DNA of 64,000 bases from Valencia hispanica (GCA_963556495.2 OY747702.1:5976501-6040500); one strand, 5' to 3'; shown: positions 58,201 to 62,554, counted from the stretch's first letter. Made by a program: numbers and translations. The notes: generated by a model not told the origin, from the letters alone.

Positions 58201-60297
58201 AGCGCTTTGGTTTTTGGGGGTTATACTGTTTGAGGCTGCTCTTCCCCTTGAATGGCACGACTTGTTCATCGACGCACAGCCTCTCATCAATTGGGATTGC
58301 TTTGAAGCTTTCCAGCAGTGATAAAAGTAGGGGACGCACCTTGAACAGCTTGTCGTAGCCAGGCTTGCCTTGGGGGATTTGCTCCATGTTGCTAGCAAAA
58401 TGGAGGTTGCGTTTTTATCGCCTCCCAGCGGTGCATGGCCATCATCTTTGCTACATATTCCACCCTTGTGGCTGCGCTCCAGTACATCCGGGATCCTGGC
58501 AGGCCAAAAATCGACATGTAGAAGCAAATTCCCAAAAACTGCTCCATTTCCTCATAGGTCACAGACAGCGGTTTTTCTGGGTCATGCTGGCATGCAAAGA
58601 GGTTGGATTGCTCCACCATGTTCTCTATGCAGGCCTTACTAAGCAGGCCCCTGAAATACTCAATGGGAGACTTTATGTCTGTGGCATGGGGTAGACTGGG
58701 TTTCCATCGTGGGACTGGAAAAATGCTCCTGCTCTTCTTCCACACCAGACCTTTAGCCTTTTTTGGGTCTTCTTGAGGAGGAGGTGGACCTATAAAACGA
58801 ACAAATATCCTTAGTATGTTATGATTCTACCAATTTAATGCAATGCATAAATGATAACAGCATTTCACCCTGACTGTCCCCCCTGTCCTCACTGTCCCCC
58901 CTGTCCTCACTGTCTTCGCTGTCTCCACTGTCCTCATTTTCTGGCTCATAGTCTTCATCATTTTCACTGTCTCCATCATCCTCACACTCTCCTTGCTGGG
59001 TTGCAAGGTGCTCGTTTTCTTCATCACTAAAGCCTAATTCATCCTCACTACAATCTACAGGCAAGGCTAGTTTGGCTGTCTTCCGCAAGGAACCATAAAA
59101 TATATTGGTGTTCATTCTGTAAATGGAAGAAAAAAGTACAAATAATATGTAGTGTGAAAAGAACTCAGAAAGTGCATTATCAAAGTAGACTCTAGAGGAT
59201 CAGTTCATACCATCAACATGCCAGACTAACAGTTCAATGCTAGTCATAATGGTACAGTGTTGCCATATGGCAACATCCACATTTTAACAGTTTAACATTA
59301 TTAAATGATCAAATACAGTGCAATAAACCACATAACAGTGAACTTAGCTCACTTATTGTTCAGTATGTATTTTTTTCCCGTCAAAAAAATATAATAAAAA
59401 TACCTTTTTTGGTGATATTTGAAGAGTCAAATGGCAAGGCTCCTCCCTTTGAAAAGGTCTGCAGAAAAAGGCGGCAAAATTCCCTCTAGAAAGTCATGGG
59501 ACAAATTTAAACACTACTATTGGTTCTCTTAGGACCCCACCTCTCTTTCAATGCACTACAACTTAAAAGAGGATATACTGTGCGTGTGTGGAAGGGATTC
59601 AATGGGTTTGTTGCCATATGGCAACATCGTACCATAGAGGGTTAAGAGCTTGAGCAGGATAACCTGGCATTAAAATGGACCAAAATAAAAAGTAGAAAGA
59701 TCCACCACTCACTTGGACAATATGACTGAATACAACGAAACTGGACTTAGCAGGAAATTTTTCTGCAGAACAGCTTTTGACCCAATCTGACTAACCTAAC
59801 CTGCTGTGGCAGGTGTGGCAGTGGATCAGTCACCAGGCTCGGCTGGAGGATGACGGCAGGGTGGTGAGCAGGCAGCTCGTCACCGAGCTCACCAAGGAGC
59901 TCAGCACTGAACTCAGTCGTCTCTGTCCCTCTGAAAGGTGAGCAGCTTCGACAATCAGTCTTAAGGTCCATGTGATCAGACGTGCCTACTCCTGCTAAAT
60001 GAATGGGAACAAACAACCCAGCTGCCTTATGTGGTACATGGACAACAGGGTGGAGTTATGGACTTTGGCATTTCTTTTCCTGAAGTGTTCACATCACATT
60101 ACATGTTGTGTTTTATCTACTTTAGAACCAAACAGAAGCTACACACATCAGCAGACATGTTCCTAGAGGTGGTCCTGAAGAGACACTTCCCAGACTTCAT
60201 CACCTCTTACCTGAACCTGGACCACACTTTCCTCAGCTTCCAGAATATGACAGAGGAGGAGTCTGTCGAAACAGGCAGATGGCAAGCCAAACTGTGA
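13161..60297 (+). CDS. Malate synthase, 14 coding exons, peroxisomal
   Basis: Condenses glyoxylate with acetyl-CoA to malate in the glyoxylate cycle. Joining 13161-13277, 13353-13571, 17078-17168, 17303-17379, 17498-17608, 23136-23195, 27294-27450, 27535-27733, 29774-29852, 30599-30691, 30794-30866, 43301-43368, 59813-59937 and 60126-60297 gives 546 residues, within the usual length of A-type malate synthases, with every junction in phase and GT-AG. Seen: LRPRAWNM with Arg156/Arg158 (glyoxylate-binding arginine region), Glu240 in VLIE and Asp268 in the WDY motif (metal ligands, 28 residues apart as the family requires), Asp438 in EDSATAEIS (general base), and C-terminal AKL, a type 1 peroxisomal signal. 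Two usually conserved arginines are replaced (Leu230, Ile266). The start at 13161 was chosen because homology begins just after it. No frameshift or stop. Family identity is sure; activity is inferred. Confidence 0.95.
13353..13571 (+). CDS. Malate synthase exon 2 (residues 40-112)
   Basis: Acceptor is a long pyrimidine tract ending CTTTAG; donor is CAG|GTAAAA. Encodes the family stretch [10 protein letters not shown] and [11 protein letters not shown], then DRR-like [10 protein letters not shown]. Intron 1 is only 75 bp. Phase 0 at both ends. Confidence 0.93.
13572..14985. other. Intron 2, first part
   Basis: No coding signal. Around 13780-13820 lies a GC-rich patch (GGGGGCGCCGAACT) in otherwise AT-rich sequence. 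The rest looks like unique or strongly decayed sequence. Confidence 0.5.
14987..15916. mobile_element. DNA element with about 120-bp TIRs, hit by a Harbinger-like MITE
   Basis: The left arm (14987-15120) reads GGCAACTGGACTT and later GAGGCTTCTTCAGTTCTG. The right arm (15800-15916) holds the same sequence reversed, CAGAACTGAAGAAGCCTC and AAGTCCAGTTGCC. The two arms are parted by the 527-bp element at 15259-15785. A related half-copy sits at 53950-54205. No transposase is present, so it is non-autonomous. Confidence 0.75.
15259..15785. mobile_element. PIF/Harbinger-like MITE, copy 1 (TSD TTA)
   Basis: Termini are AGCCGTTTTCAGAC and the reverse of AGCCCCTTTCAAAC, flanked by TTA at 15256-15258 and 15786-15788. 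A second copy in opposite orientation lies at 34197-34577. Three-base TNA duplications point to the Harbinger group. Contains a G-quadruplex-type run (15415-15443) and a 19-base C run (15682-15700). Confidence 0.78.
15971..16752. mobile_element. Fold-back DNA element, 6-bp TSD, long inverted arms
   Basis: Ends TATGGAGGAC and GTCCTCCATA are bounded by CAAACT on both sides (15965-15970, 16753-16758). The two arms, about 210 bp each, are inverted copies with few differences; both include CATTTTGACGATGAGTGC on matching strands. Between them sits a second perfect stem, 16180-16198 with 16237-16255. No coding capacity. A 6-bp duplication excludes Tc1, hAT, Harbinger and piggyBac; IS3EU is a candidate from memory. 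Confidence 0.8.
17078..17168 (+). CDS. Malate synthase exon 3 (residues 113-142)
   Basis: Encodes [17 protein letters not shown], the counterpart of the DFED-SPTW motif of the malate synthase barrel. Acceptor TTTCCTCAG, donor TCTG|GTGAGT; leaves one base of a glycine codon completed in exon 4. Confidence 0.93.
17303..17379 (+). CDS. Malate synthase exon 4 (residues 143-168)
   Basis: Encodes [19 protein letters not shown], carrying the arginine that contacts glyoxylate in the family. Acceptor GAGAGCAG has a weak pyrimidine tract; a second AG at 17321 would break the frame, so 17303 is preferred. Donor ATG|GTAACA. Confidence 0.88.
17498..17608 (+). CDS. Malate synthase exon 5 (residues 169-205)
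   Basis: Encodes [17 protein letters not shown] and SGPFFYLSK, matching the family's SLFDFAL and GPYFYLPK blocks. Acceptor TCCTCCAG, donor AAG|GTAAAC, phase 0 both ends. Confidence 0.94.
17609..17960. other. Intron 5, first part
   Basis: No gene or clear repeat seen between exon 5 and the AAATAAATG-rich block that starts near 17966. Confidence 0.5.
18210..19570. other. Internal part of the AAATAAATG composite, unassigned
   Basis: No coding similarity on either strand. Open frames are short. The sequence has the look of a dispersed non-coding repeat; no function can be assigned. Confidence 0.4.
19575..20158 (-). mobile_element. Rex1-like LINE, 3' end
   Basis: From 20061 on the - strand, [30 protein letters not shown] and [16 protein letters not shown] are the C-terminal part of a Rex1/Babar-type reverse transcriptase. 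The 3' UTR runs to the TTTATCCCTTTGGGATGATT stretch near 19606 (+ strand). Truncated at the 5' side. Confidence 0.85.
20205..20943 (+). mobile_element. L2/Maui-like LINE, reverse transcriptase fragment
   Basis: [53 protein letters not shown] and [11 protein letters not shown] are consecutive polymerase blocks; the YADD box is intact. The frame stays open from about 20225 to the break at 20943, where the sequence passes directly into a satellite. The C-terminal region is missing. Closely related to 33188-33601, which is the same family on the other strand. Confidence 0.92.
20944..21470. repeat. Satellite, about 118-bp unit, GCTAGCATTAGCATGC-rich
   Basis: About 4.5 units, each with TTAGCATGCTAG palindromes followed by TGTTAGCATTTTAGCTAATTTT, then a T-rich segment and a TTTCTAC-TCAT block. 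The third unit is about 100 bp. The array begins exactly where the L2 reading stops. Confidence 0.85.
21850..23100. other. Intron 5, last part
   Basis: Contains a SINE (22320-22486) and a SINE-tail-like stretch near 22690-22770 (GTAAAGCGCTTTGAGTGGTC). Otherwise nothing recognised. Confidence 0.45.
22320..22486 (-). mobile_element. tRNA-derived SINE
   Basis: On the - strand from 22486, GGCGCATAGCTCAGTGGTTGG is tRNA-like with a good A box. CCATGTATGGTGGCCTCAGT follows. The same layout, with CCATGTACGGAGGCATCAGT, is found at 50065-50212, so the two are copies of one family. It ends in an A-rich tail near 22330. Confidence 0.7.
23136..23195 (+). CDS. Malate synthase exon 6 (residues 206-225)
   Basis: Twenty codons, [20 protein letters not shown], matching the MESHLEARLWNDVF block. 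Acceptor CATTTGCAG; the donor AAG|GTCTGA is poor at positions +3 to +5, but it is the only one that keeps frame and homology. Confidence 0.92.
23251..23760. repeat. Tandem repeat, 229-bp unit, about 2.2 copies
   Basis: Copies begin at 23251, 23480 and 23713 with GAAAATGAAA or a near variant and share TTTTGTAACTATTTTGCTGG. Lies in intron 6, AT-rich, no coding content. Confidence 0.85.
23897..25396 (-). mobile_element. Tc1/mariner element with long TIRs
   Basis: CAGGTGAAACTTAAAAATTAG opens the element and its reverse (ending TTTCACCTA) closes it, each next to TA. The arms are about 200 bp. On the - strand a broken transposase is visible: [20 protein letters not shown] and [10 protein letters not shown] contain the last catalytic acid of the DDE triad, and [17 protein letters not shown] frames lie upstream. 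Several frameshifts; dead copy. Confidence 0.9.
25499..26127. mobile_element. Possible hAT-like MITE
   Basis: AAGGCCCTGTCTACAC at the left and the reverse of AAGGCCTGCTCTAAAC at the right form imperfect inverted ends. Subterminal ATGTAGACA and TTATACAGAC motifs support this. No clear target duplication was found. Confidence 0.3.
26130..27293. other. Intron 6, last part
   Basis: No gene or repeat family recognised. Contains a 14-base A run near 26710. Confidence 0.5.
27294..27450 (+). CDS. Malate synthase exon 7 (residues 226-277), metal-binding core
   Basis: Carries both metal ligands: Glu240 in KATVLIE and Asp268 in the WDY triplet after AGLNCG. Differs from the usual RGTIKAT (here LGCIKAT) and GRWDY (here GIWDY). 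Acceptor GTGTGTAG, donor TTTG|GTGAGA, leaving one base of a glycine codon. Confidence 0.93.
27535..27733 (+). CDS. Malate synthase exon 8 (residues 278-343)
   Basis: Encodes [21 protein letters not shown] and the [11 protein letters not shown] block, both family hallmarks. Intron 7 is only 84 bp. Acceptor CATCTTTCAG, donor AAAG|GTACAT; ends with two bases of an arginine codon. Confidence 0.95.
27740..28270. other. Intron 8, first part
   Basis: AT-rich with no coding signal and no recognised repeat. Confidence 0.5.
28274..29619 (-). mobile_element. Possible solo LTR, about 1.3 kb
   Basis: The segment starts TGTTG and ends CAACA, as LTRs do. On the - strand ATTGGTGCCC near 28372-28381 resembles the start of a primer-binding site. 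Internal blocks resemble 35500-36200 (AACCGTTAAAT-like, then a CTGCCCAGAC-like block). No clean 4-6-bp target duplication, so the limits are uncertain. Confidence 0.35.
29481..29604. repeat. 32-bp minisatellite, four copies
   Basis: GCTGGGAGATGCAGTTCGTT recurs at 29481, 29513, 29545 and 29577, exactly 32 bp apart, with only one or two differences. Direct tandem, no spacers. Confidence 0.95.
29774..29852 (+). CDS. Malate synthase exon 9 (residues 344-370)
   Basis: Encodes [18 protein letters not shown], matching the GFDG-WV block. Acceptor GCCTTTCAG, donor GAA|GTAAGT, a near-consensus donor. Confidence 0.94.
30060..30480 (+). pseudogene. Tc1-like transposase relic
   Basis: Within intron 9, the + strand reads GLDWPV, stop, SPDLN and then [12 protein letters not shown], the region around the last catalytic acid of Tc1 transposases. 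Several stops and no visible TIRs; an old fragment. Confidence 0.65.
30599..30691 (+). CDS. Malate synthase exon 10 (residues 371-401)
   Basis: Encodes [18 protein letters not shown]. Acceptor TTTTCTTCCAG. The donor TCT|GTTAGT is non-ideal but joins MPS directly to GGVTLYG in exon 11, as homology demands. Confidence 0.92.
30794..30866 (+). CDS. Malate synthase exon 11 (residues 402-425)
   Basis: Encodes [20 protein letters not shown] and AWLS. Intron 10 is 102 bp. Acceptor TTTTTCCTTAG, donor TCAG|GTGAGT; leaves one base of a glycine codon for exon 12, 12.4 kb downstream. Confidence 0.95.
30867..31545. other. Intron 11, first part, with a LINE-type 3' tail
   Basis: Sequence at 31285-31345 (GAAAAGCGCTTTATAAATAA) resembles a LINE 3' tail. 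The remainder has no recognisable content. Confidence 0.4.
31550..31755 (+). mobile_element. LINE reverse transcriptase fragment (N-terminal)
   Basis: [18 protein letters not shown] followed by [12 protein letters not shown] matches the start of an L2-type polymerase on the + strand. Cut off at about 31755 by an L2 element in the other orientation. Confidence 0.7.
31765..34650 (-). mobile_element. L2/Maui-like LINE, degraded, interrupted by MITE
   Basis: The 3' tail is at 31765-31830 (TTTATTTATATAGTGCCAAT on + strand). Upstream on the - strand come the 32585-32930 block shared with 540-980, then GVIFDQ near 32960, and at 33601-33188 [20 protein letters not shown] and [20 protein letters not shown]. 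The YADD region is deleted or frame-shifted. Flanking sequence continues to about 34650 around the MITE at 34197-34577. Dead copy. Confidence 0.85.
34197..34577. mobile_element. PIF/Harbinger-like MITE, copy 2 (TSD TGA)
   Basis: Starts AGCCCCTTCCAAAC, ends with the reverse of AGCCGTTTTCAGAC, and is flanked by TGA at 34194-34196 and 34578-34580. It is the reverse complement of copy 1 at 15259-15785, with an internal deletion of roughly 150 bp. Confidence 0.8.
34820..36200 (-). other. Non-coding left part of the gag element, LTR-like
   Basis: No open frame of note. AATTGGTACGACC on the - strand near 35500 resembles the LTR/primer boundary seen at 28380. Sequence between about 35500 and 36200 may be a long LTR of the same element. 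Confidence 0.3.
36518..37927 (-). pseudogene. Retroelement gag, two in-frame stops
   Basis: ATG at 37927 ([11 protein letters not shown]) opens about 470 codons on the - strand, broken in frame by TAG at 37004-37006 and 36740-36742. An N-terminal acidic helical region with a Glu/Lys/Ala coiled coil is followed by a Pro-rich linker. The capsid-like part has [27 protein letters not shown] and [16 protein letters not shown], then [14 protein letters not shown] and [17 protein letters not shown]. This pattern is that of gag capsids in fish LTR retroelements. No zinc knuckle, protease or pol follows. It codes for a structural protein in intact relatives; here it is dead. Confidence 0.7.
38140..39236. 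other. Leader region of the gag element
   Basis: Lies between the gag start and the primer-like site. Only short frames; no protein similarity. GC-rich near 38370-38430. Confidence 0.35.
39237..39255 (-). promoter_or_regulatory. Primer-binding-site-like motif (elongator tRNA-Met)
   Basis: The - strand reads TGGTGCCCCCGTGTGAGG, matching the complement of the 3' end of elongator tRNA-Met except for one extra C. It lies 115 bp inside the right end of the element and upstream of gag, as expected of a minus-strand primer site. Confidence 0.5.
39765..41560. other. Intron 11, middle part
   Basis: AGTCTCAGACTAAAGACTT near 40153 and its near-reverse (TCTTTAGTCTGAGACTAA) near 41072 may be the ends of a roughly 0.93-kb MITE. 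A 148-codon frame inside (40414-40860) has no domain and looks like chance. Confidence 0.3.
41562..41895 (+). mobile_element. tRNA-like SINE, near full length
   Basis: GGTAGCGCAGTTGTTAGCAC carries an A box and GGCCTGGGTTCAAATGTGG a B box. The body has GGAGTTTGCATGTTCTCC and TAATTGGTCTTTCTAAATTG, then GATGGACTAGCGACCTG and GGATGGACGGA. This is a very common fish repeat. Confidence 0.8.
41915..43142 (+). mobile_element. L2-type LINE, decayed
   Basis: [12 protein letters not shown] then [20 protein letters not shown] mark the early polymerase; [12 protein letters not shown] appears near 42290 and TRLDYCNMI near 42550. Parts between are deleted. Ends with a typical tail, TATAAAGTGTTCTATAAAT, near 43110. 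Confidence 0.8.
43301..43368 (+). CDS. Malate synthase exon 12 (residues 426-448), catalytic Asp
   Basis: A 68-bp exon alone between two transposon-filled introns. Encodes [20 protein letters not shown] and SQ; the Asp of EDSATAEIS is the general base of the family. Acceptor CTGTTTTCCAG, donor CCAG|GTAGGT. It fills exactly the gap left between exons 11 and 13. Confidence 0.95.
43369..44150. other. Intron 12, first part
   Basis: No coding signal or recognised repeat. Confidence 0.5.
45100..46908 (+). mobile_element. tRNA-derived SINE inside the Tc1, itself interrupted
   Basis: Head GGCTTAGTAGGGAGAG (A box) and GTAGGTTTAATTCC (B box), body GAATGTGGCTCCAGTGTAAAGC, then the break at GGTCGGTAT (45304). 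The tail GACTAGAAAAGAACTATACA resumes at 46860. The 22690-22770 copy shows the same tail unbroken. Confidence 0.75.
45305..46852. mobile_element. 1.55-kb element inside the SINE
   Basis: Begins CAAGGC and ends GCCTTG, splitting the SINE between GGTCGGTAT and GACTAG. An imperfect 7-8-bp duplication (GTCGGTAT, G-TTGTAT) fits an hAT-type insertion. No coding domain is recognised. Confidence 0.5.
47363..48165. other. Intron 12, between Tc1 and Rex1
   Basis: An 80-codon frame at 47892-48134 has no recognisable domain. Nothing else seen. Confidence 0.5.
48170..49800 (-). mobile_element. Rex1-like LINE, endonuclease-linker and polymerase
   Basis: Read down the - strand: [40 protein letters not shown], then [52 protein letters not shown] and [17 protein letters not shown]. 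The polymerase box is SDD preceded by Tyr, as in Rex1. Frameshifts at about 48840 and 49110-49280 split it into three frames. Its 3' part ends near 48170; the missing C-terminal block is the part kept at 19575-20158. Confidence 0.9.
49805..50060. other. Intron 12, short unassigned stretch
   Basis: AT-rich, no coding signal. Confidence 0.5.
50065..50212 (-). mobile_element. tRNA-derived SINE, second copy
   Basis: From 50212 on the - strand, GGTCTCGTGGTGTAGTGGTT contains an A box, and GTCCCAGGTTCGTGGACC a B box. The tail is CCCTTTCAAATACAGGCC. Same family as 22320-22486. Confidence 0.78.
50400..51655 (+). mobile_element. LINE endonuclease and early polymerase, split by MITE
   Basis: [13 protein letters not shown] then [18 protein letters not shown] and [12 protein letters not shown] are the C-terminal blocks of the APE-type endonuclease of L2-like LINEs. 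[20 protein letters not shown] begins the linker to the polymerase and runs into TTAA at 51021. After the MITE, MVFKA continues the same reading at 51618. A Tc1 end cuts the LINE at 51656. Confidence 0.78.
51025..51613. mobile_element. TTAA-flanked MITE, 589 bp
   Basis: AGGGGGGTATTATGC at the left and its reverse at the right are flanked by TTAA (51021-51024, 51614-51617). TTAA insertion points to piggyBac- or Kolobok-type mobilisation. The termini differ from those of the piggyBac at 56870-59641, so that copy is not its source. No coding content. Confidence 0.88.
51656..52140. mobile_element. Tc1-type terminal fragment and unassigned flank
   Basis: ACAGTGGGGCAAAAAAGTAT next to TA at 51653 is a Tc1 terminus of a known fish type. 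The sequence follows that family for about 120 bp only. The rest to 52140 is AT-rich and not identified. Confidence 0.55.
52149..53326. mobile_element. hAT element, non-autonomous, exact 8-bp TSD
   Basis: TAGAGCTG opens and CAGCTCTA closes the element, with GCTCTGAG on both sides (52141-52148, 53327-53334). Both subterminal regions are rich in GGGCC and CCCGA-type motifs. It lacks transposase. An L2 3' end lies inside. Confidence 0.9.
52540..52866 (+). mobile_element. L2-type LINE 3' end inside the hAT
   Basis: GAAGGTTTCTTCCTTTTAAA and GCCTTGAGATGACATCTG form the conserved 3' UTR, ending in the AATTGAATTGAA microsatellite tail. The reverse of the same tail is seen at 31765 and 62478. Confidence 0.85.
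53335..53945. other. Intron 12, unassigned
   Basis: No gene or recognised repeat. Confidence 0.5.
53950..54205. mobile_element. Half-copy of the 120-bp-TIR element
   Basis: CTGAAGAAGCCCTTGGAT and AAGTCCAGTTCCCATC match the right arm of 14987-15916, and GGTTGTTTCACCGTTAACTA matches the inner part of its left arm reversed. Only one arm and the centre are retained. Confidence 0.7.
54206..55797 (+). mobile_element. LINE (L2-like), decayed but with 3' UTR
   Basis: [20 protein letters not shown] and [13 protein letters not shown] are polymerase blocks, separated by a small deletion. [16 protein letters not shown] and [14 protein letters not shown], then [20 protein letters not shown] and [18 protein letters not shown], form the C-terminal region. 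Frame broken at least three times. The 3' UTR has CATGGGACTACGGATGAAAA and ends with AATAAAG near 55797. Confidence 0.85.
55800..56830 (+). mobile_element. L2-type LINE, 3' third
   Basis: [15 protein letters not shown] is a degenerate YADD block. [37 protein letters not shown] and [15 protein letters not shown] follow on the + strand, matching L2 C-terminal blocks with stops interspersed. It ends with GCAATAAAAATAAAGTTGCC and a short TTGCC repeat tail, just 40 bp before the piggyBac. Confidence 0.85.
56870..59641 (-). mobile_element. piggyBac transposon, full length, TTAA TSD
   Basis: CCCTCTATGGTACG and its reverse form 14-bp TIRs, next to TTAA at 56866-56869 and 59642-59645. The element is 2,772 bp. 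A palindrome TTGCCATATGGCAAC occurs at 59611-59625 and 59260-59274, and as TTGCCATACGGCAAC at 56977-56991. The one coding unit is on the - strand. All ends are intact, so the copy could still be moved if transposase were supplied elsewhere. Confidence 0.95.
57190..59115 (-). pseudogene. piggyBac transposase, two exons, inactivated
   Basis: Cut-and-paste enzyme specific for TTAA. Exon 1 (59115-58869) encodes an acidic Asp/Glu/Ser-rich N-terminus; a 79-bp intron (donor GTGAAA, acceptor TTTATAG) leads in phase to exon 2 at 58789. Seen in order: [30 protein letters not shown] (first catalytic Asp), LFFDNWFT (second) and [20 protein letters not shown] (third). The C-terminal cross-brace zinc domain shows C-x2-C, LCL and NCFIDFH spacing. 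Broken by one frameshift near 58410 and two TAG codons (58145-58147, 58037-58039). The intron is inferred. Confidence 0.92.
59813..59937 (+). CDS. Malate synthase exon 13 (residues 449-489)
   Basis: Encodes [18 protein letters not shown], continuing the ISRSQ-VWQWI block of exon 12, then a charged helical stretch. Acceptor GCTGTGGCAG, donor GAAAG|GTGAGC. Confidence 0.94.
60126..60297 (+). CDS. Malate synthase exon 14 (residues 490-546) and stop
   Basis: Encodes the C-terminal block [11 protein letters not shown] and [12 protein letters not shown], then ends QAKL-stop. Codons 60286-60294 give Ala-Lys-Leu, which fits the type 1 peroxisomal signal. Acceptor ATCTACTTTAG; intron 13 is 188 bp. Confidence 0.94.
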
Positions 60298-60975
60298 GGG
60301 GCAGCCAGGAGGACACATTCACCCTTCACCAGTCCTTCATGCACTTATGGACTTGTTAGGTGTGACAGAGTAATGGAGAACCGGCACACCCAACAGTCAT
60401 AAATGCTGCTGATTCTGTGTAACTGAATCCTTCATAGAAATAAATAATAGTGTGGAGTTCAGTCAGTGAGGTCATTGATAGACAGGTTTCCCTTATATGA
60501 AGGCAACAGAGGTTCTAGCTGCTGGTTAGAGAACATTCCTGTCTGAAAACCAGTCCAGACATTGTTCAGAAGAACAGCGAACTCTGATTAAACAGTTGAC
60601 TGGAGGGAGATGCATAAAATGATGGTCTCCTCAGCAAAACTGAACTCAGGTGATTTAAAATTGAATCTAAAACCAGAAAGATGTAAAGGAAAACTGAAAA
60701 GCACCGTTCAAATGGATCACAGAATAACCAGAAAGGTAAAGATTCAGCCAATGATCAGCTCCAGGGTGACCAAAGGTCTACCATTACCTGCGAGTACTGG
60801 AACAGTTAGAAGCAACCATGTAAAGCCAAGTTGTCAGCAATAAGCCCAAGTAACCAGAGGAAAAACGGTTAAAGATTTTAGAGAAAGATCGTTCTTAATG
60901 GGTCGAGGGGCCACAGAGTTTGTCTGATGACCCTCAAATACTGAACCCAGGGGTCAAGGTCATGTTGCATTATGC
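60298..60975. other. 3' flank of malate synthase
   Basis: 3' UTR then intergenic DNA. A 77-codon frame at 60610-60843 has no recognisable domain. Confidence 0.5.
60439..60444 (+). promoter_or_regulatory. Polyadenylation signal AATAAA of malate synthase
   Basis: First AATAAA after the stop codon, 142 bp downstream and on the sense strand. No other canonical hexamer lies between. Position is plausible for a short 3' UTR; not proven. Confidence 0.5.
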
Positions 60976-60982
60976 TCTAGAG

Positions 60983-61720
60983 CAGTGTTTCTCAAACTTT
61001 CTTTATCATTCCCCACTTTGGACAAAGGAGCATACACAAGCCCCCCCTTGCTTTTATCGCCCCAACAGAATGGTGACCATGCCTGATTTTTAAAGTGTTT
61101 TATTTATTTAAATAGCCGAGTTAGTCTACAAGTTTTTAAGGGTATAAATTAGTTGGAAAAAGGGGTTGCGCACTGGCATAAAACCGGCTCAGAAATATAT
61201 GCTGTCAGTAGTTGCTACATGTAGAACTTTTTAGAAGAAGAAGTAGAAGTTTTATCAAATTTACAAAGCTTTCAAAAGTACAAAATAAAAAATAATAAAA
61301 TAAATAAAGAGCAAGATACTCATCCCTGTATTTCCTCCGTGGTTGACCGTGTGACTTCTCTTACTCTGAAACGTTCCCTGATCTTTTTAGATATTTGTAC
61401 ATTTTGTAGATGGAATCTCTGATAATGCGGCTACTTCAGCTCGTTTTGTTCTGCTGCGATATATTCCAACGTCAAACTCCCAGCCCGATGTTCCAGGTCC
61501 CGGTTCTGTTTACAATGATGATCACAATTGCTAATTTATTTGAGTGTGTTTAATTTTGTCAGAGGGGGGAGCTGGTTGATTTAATTTACAGTGCAGTGAA
61601 ACATTCACGACGACAGAATCTAGGGGGGGAAAACTATTTAAATCCCATTGATGTCACGCCCCACCTGCAATACCTCTGCACCCCACTAGTGGGGTTCGCC
61701 CCATAGTTTGAGAAACACTG
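60983..61720. mobile_element. hAT-type MITE, 738 bp, palindromic TSD
   Basis: CAGTGTTTCTCAAACT and its exact reverse form the ends; CTCTAGAG flanks both sides (60975-60982, 61721-61728). The termini are of the Charlie-like hAT type. No transposase. Confidence 0.92.
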
Positions 61721-61729
61721 CTCTAGAGT

Positions 61730-62470
61730 AAGCTTCAAACCCCAGTAAAGAGCAGAATCTTTGCTTCACACCAGCTAGAGTGAGCTACCTCCCTGGACCA
61801 ATAGAAACATGTAGGCTGATGTTTCTGAAGCAAAACCAAGAAATACAGAGACGCTCTGAATGGTTCTGGGCTGGAGGACTAGAAGTTGGTTGACTCCATG
61901 CAGCACAGATGTGAAGCAGTTTTCAGAAACATTTCTGATACAATTAACTTGAGGTTCAGTGGTTCAGAGAAAAGCTAATCCTTCAAGGGTTTTTCAGCTG
62001 AGGTGTTAAGAATAATGCTGACAGTTCTATTGTAAACATCCCTAATAACACTCTGTCACGTTGTGTAGATTGATGCATTTGAAAAAAAAATCTGTTCTTT
62101 CCCTTTAGAATAGGATGTGCAGTTTTCCACACATACAGGAATAGGTGTTTTTCCAAGGATTTGAACACAACTTCAGCTCTTGGGGACAAAGATGCTAATG
62201 CTACGAGAGACTGGTCTTTATGATTATGGAAACGAGGCGAATGAAGAAAATGGGTGTTAATCTCAATTGTAGTCATCATTTCAACTATAAAGTCTTGAAT
62301 AATACCATGGAGCCCTTTGGGAGATGTTTGCTCAGTTTGTGGTGAAGAATAACAACTAAAAGGAGATCAGTACATTTACAGATGAGTCAAACAGACCAGT
62401 AGAATACAGAATATAAAATGGTGGCAGAGTCTGTGAGCAAAGTTGATCCACAGACAAACATGTTCTTCCA
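61730..62470. other. Unassigned intergenic sequence
   Basis: No recognised gene or repeat. A 98-codon frame at 62279-61983 on the - strand has no domain. Confidence 0.5.
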
Positions 62471-62477
62471 CATAACT

Positions 62478-62548
62478 AATTCAATTCAGTTTATTTATAT
62501 AGTGCCGATTCACAACAGATGCCATCTCAAGGCACTTTACAAGAACAT
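62478..62548 (-). mobile_element. L2-type LINE 3' tail
   Basis: AATTCAATTCAGTTTATTTA then CCATCTCAAGGCACTTTAC is the reverse complement of the L2 3' tail seen at 52800-52866. Confidence 0.8.
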
Positions 62549-62554
62549 TTATTT

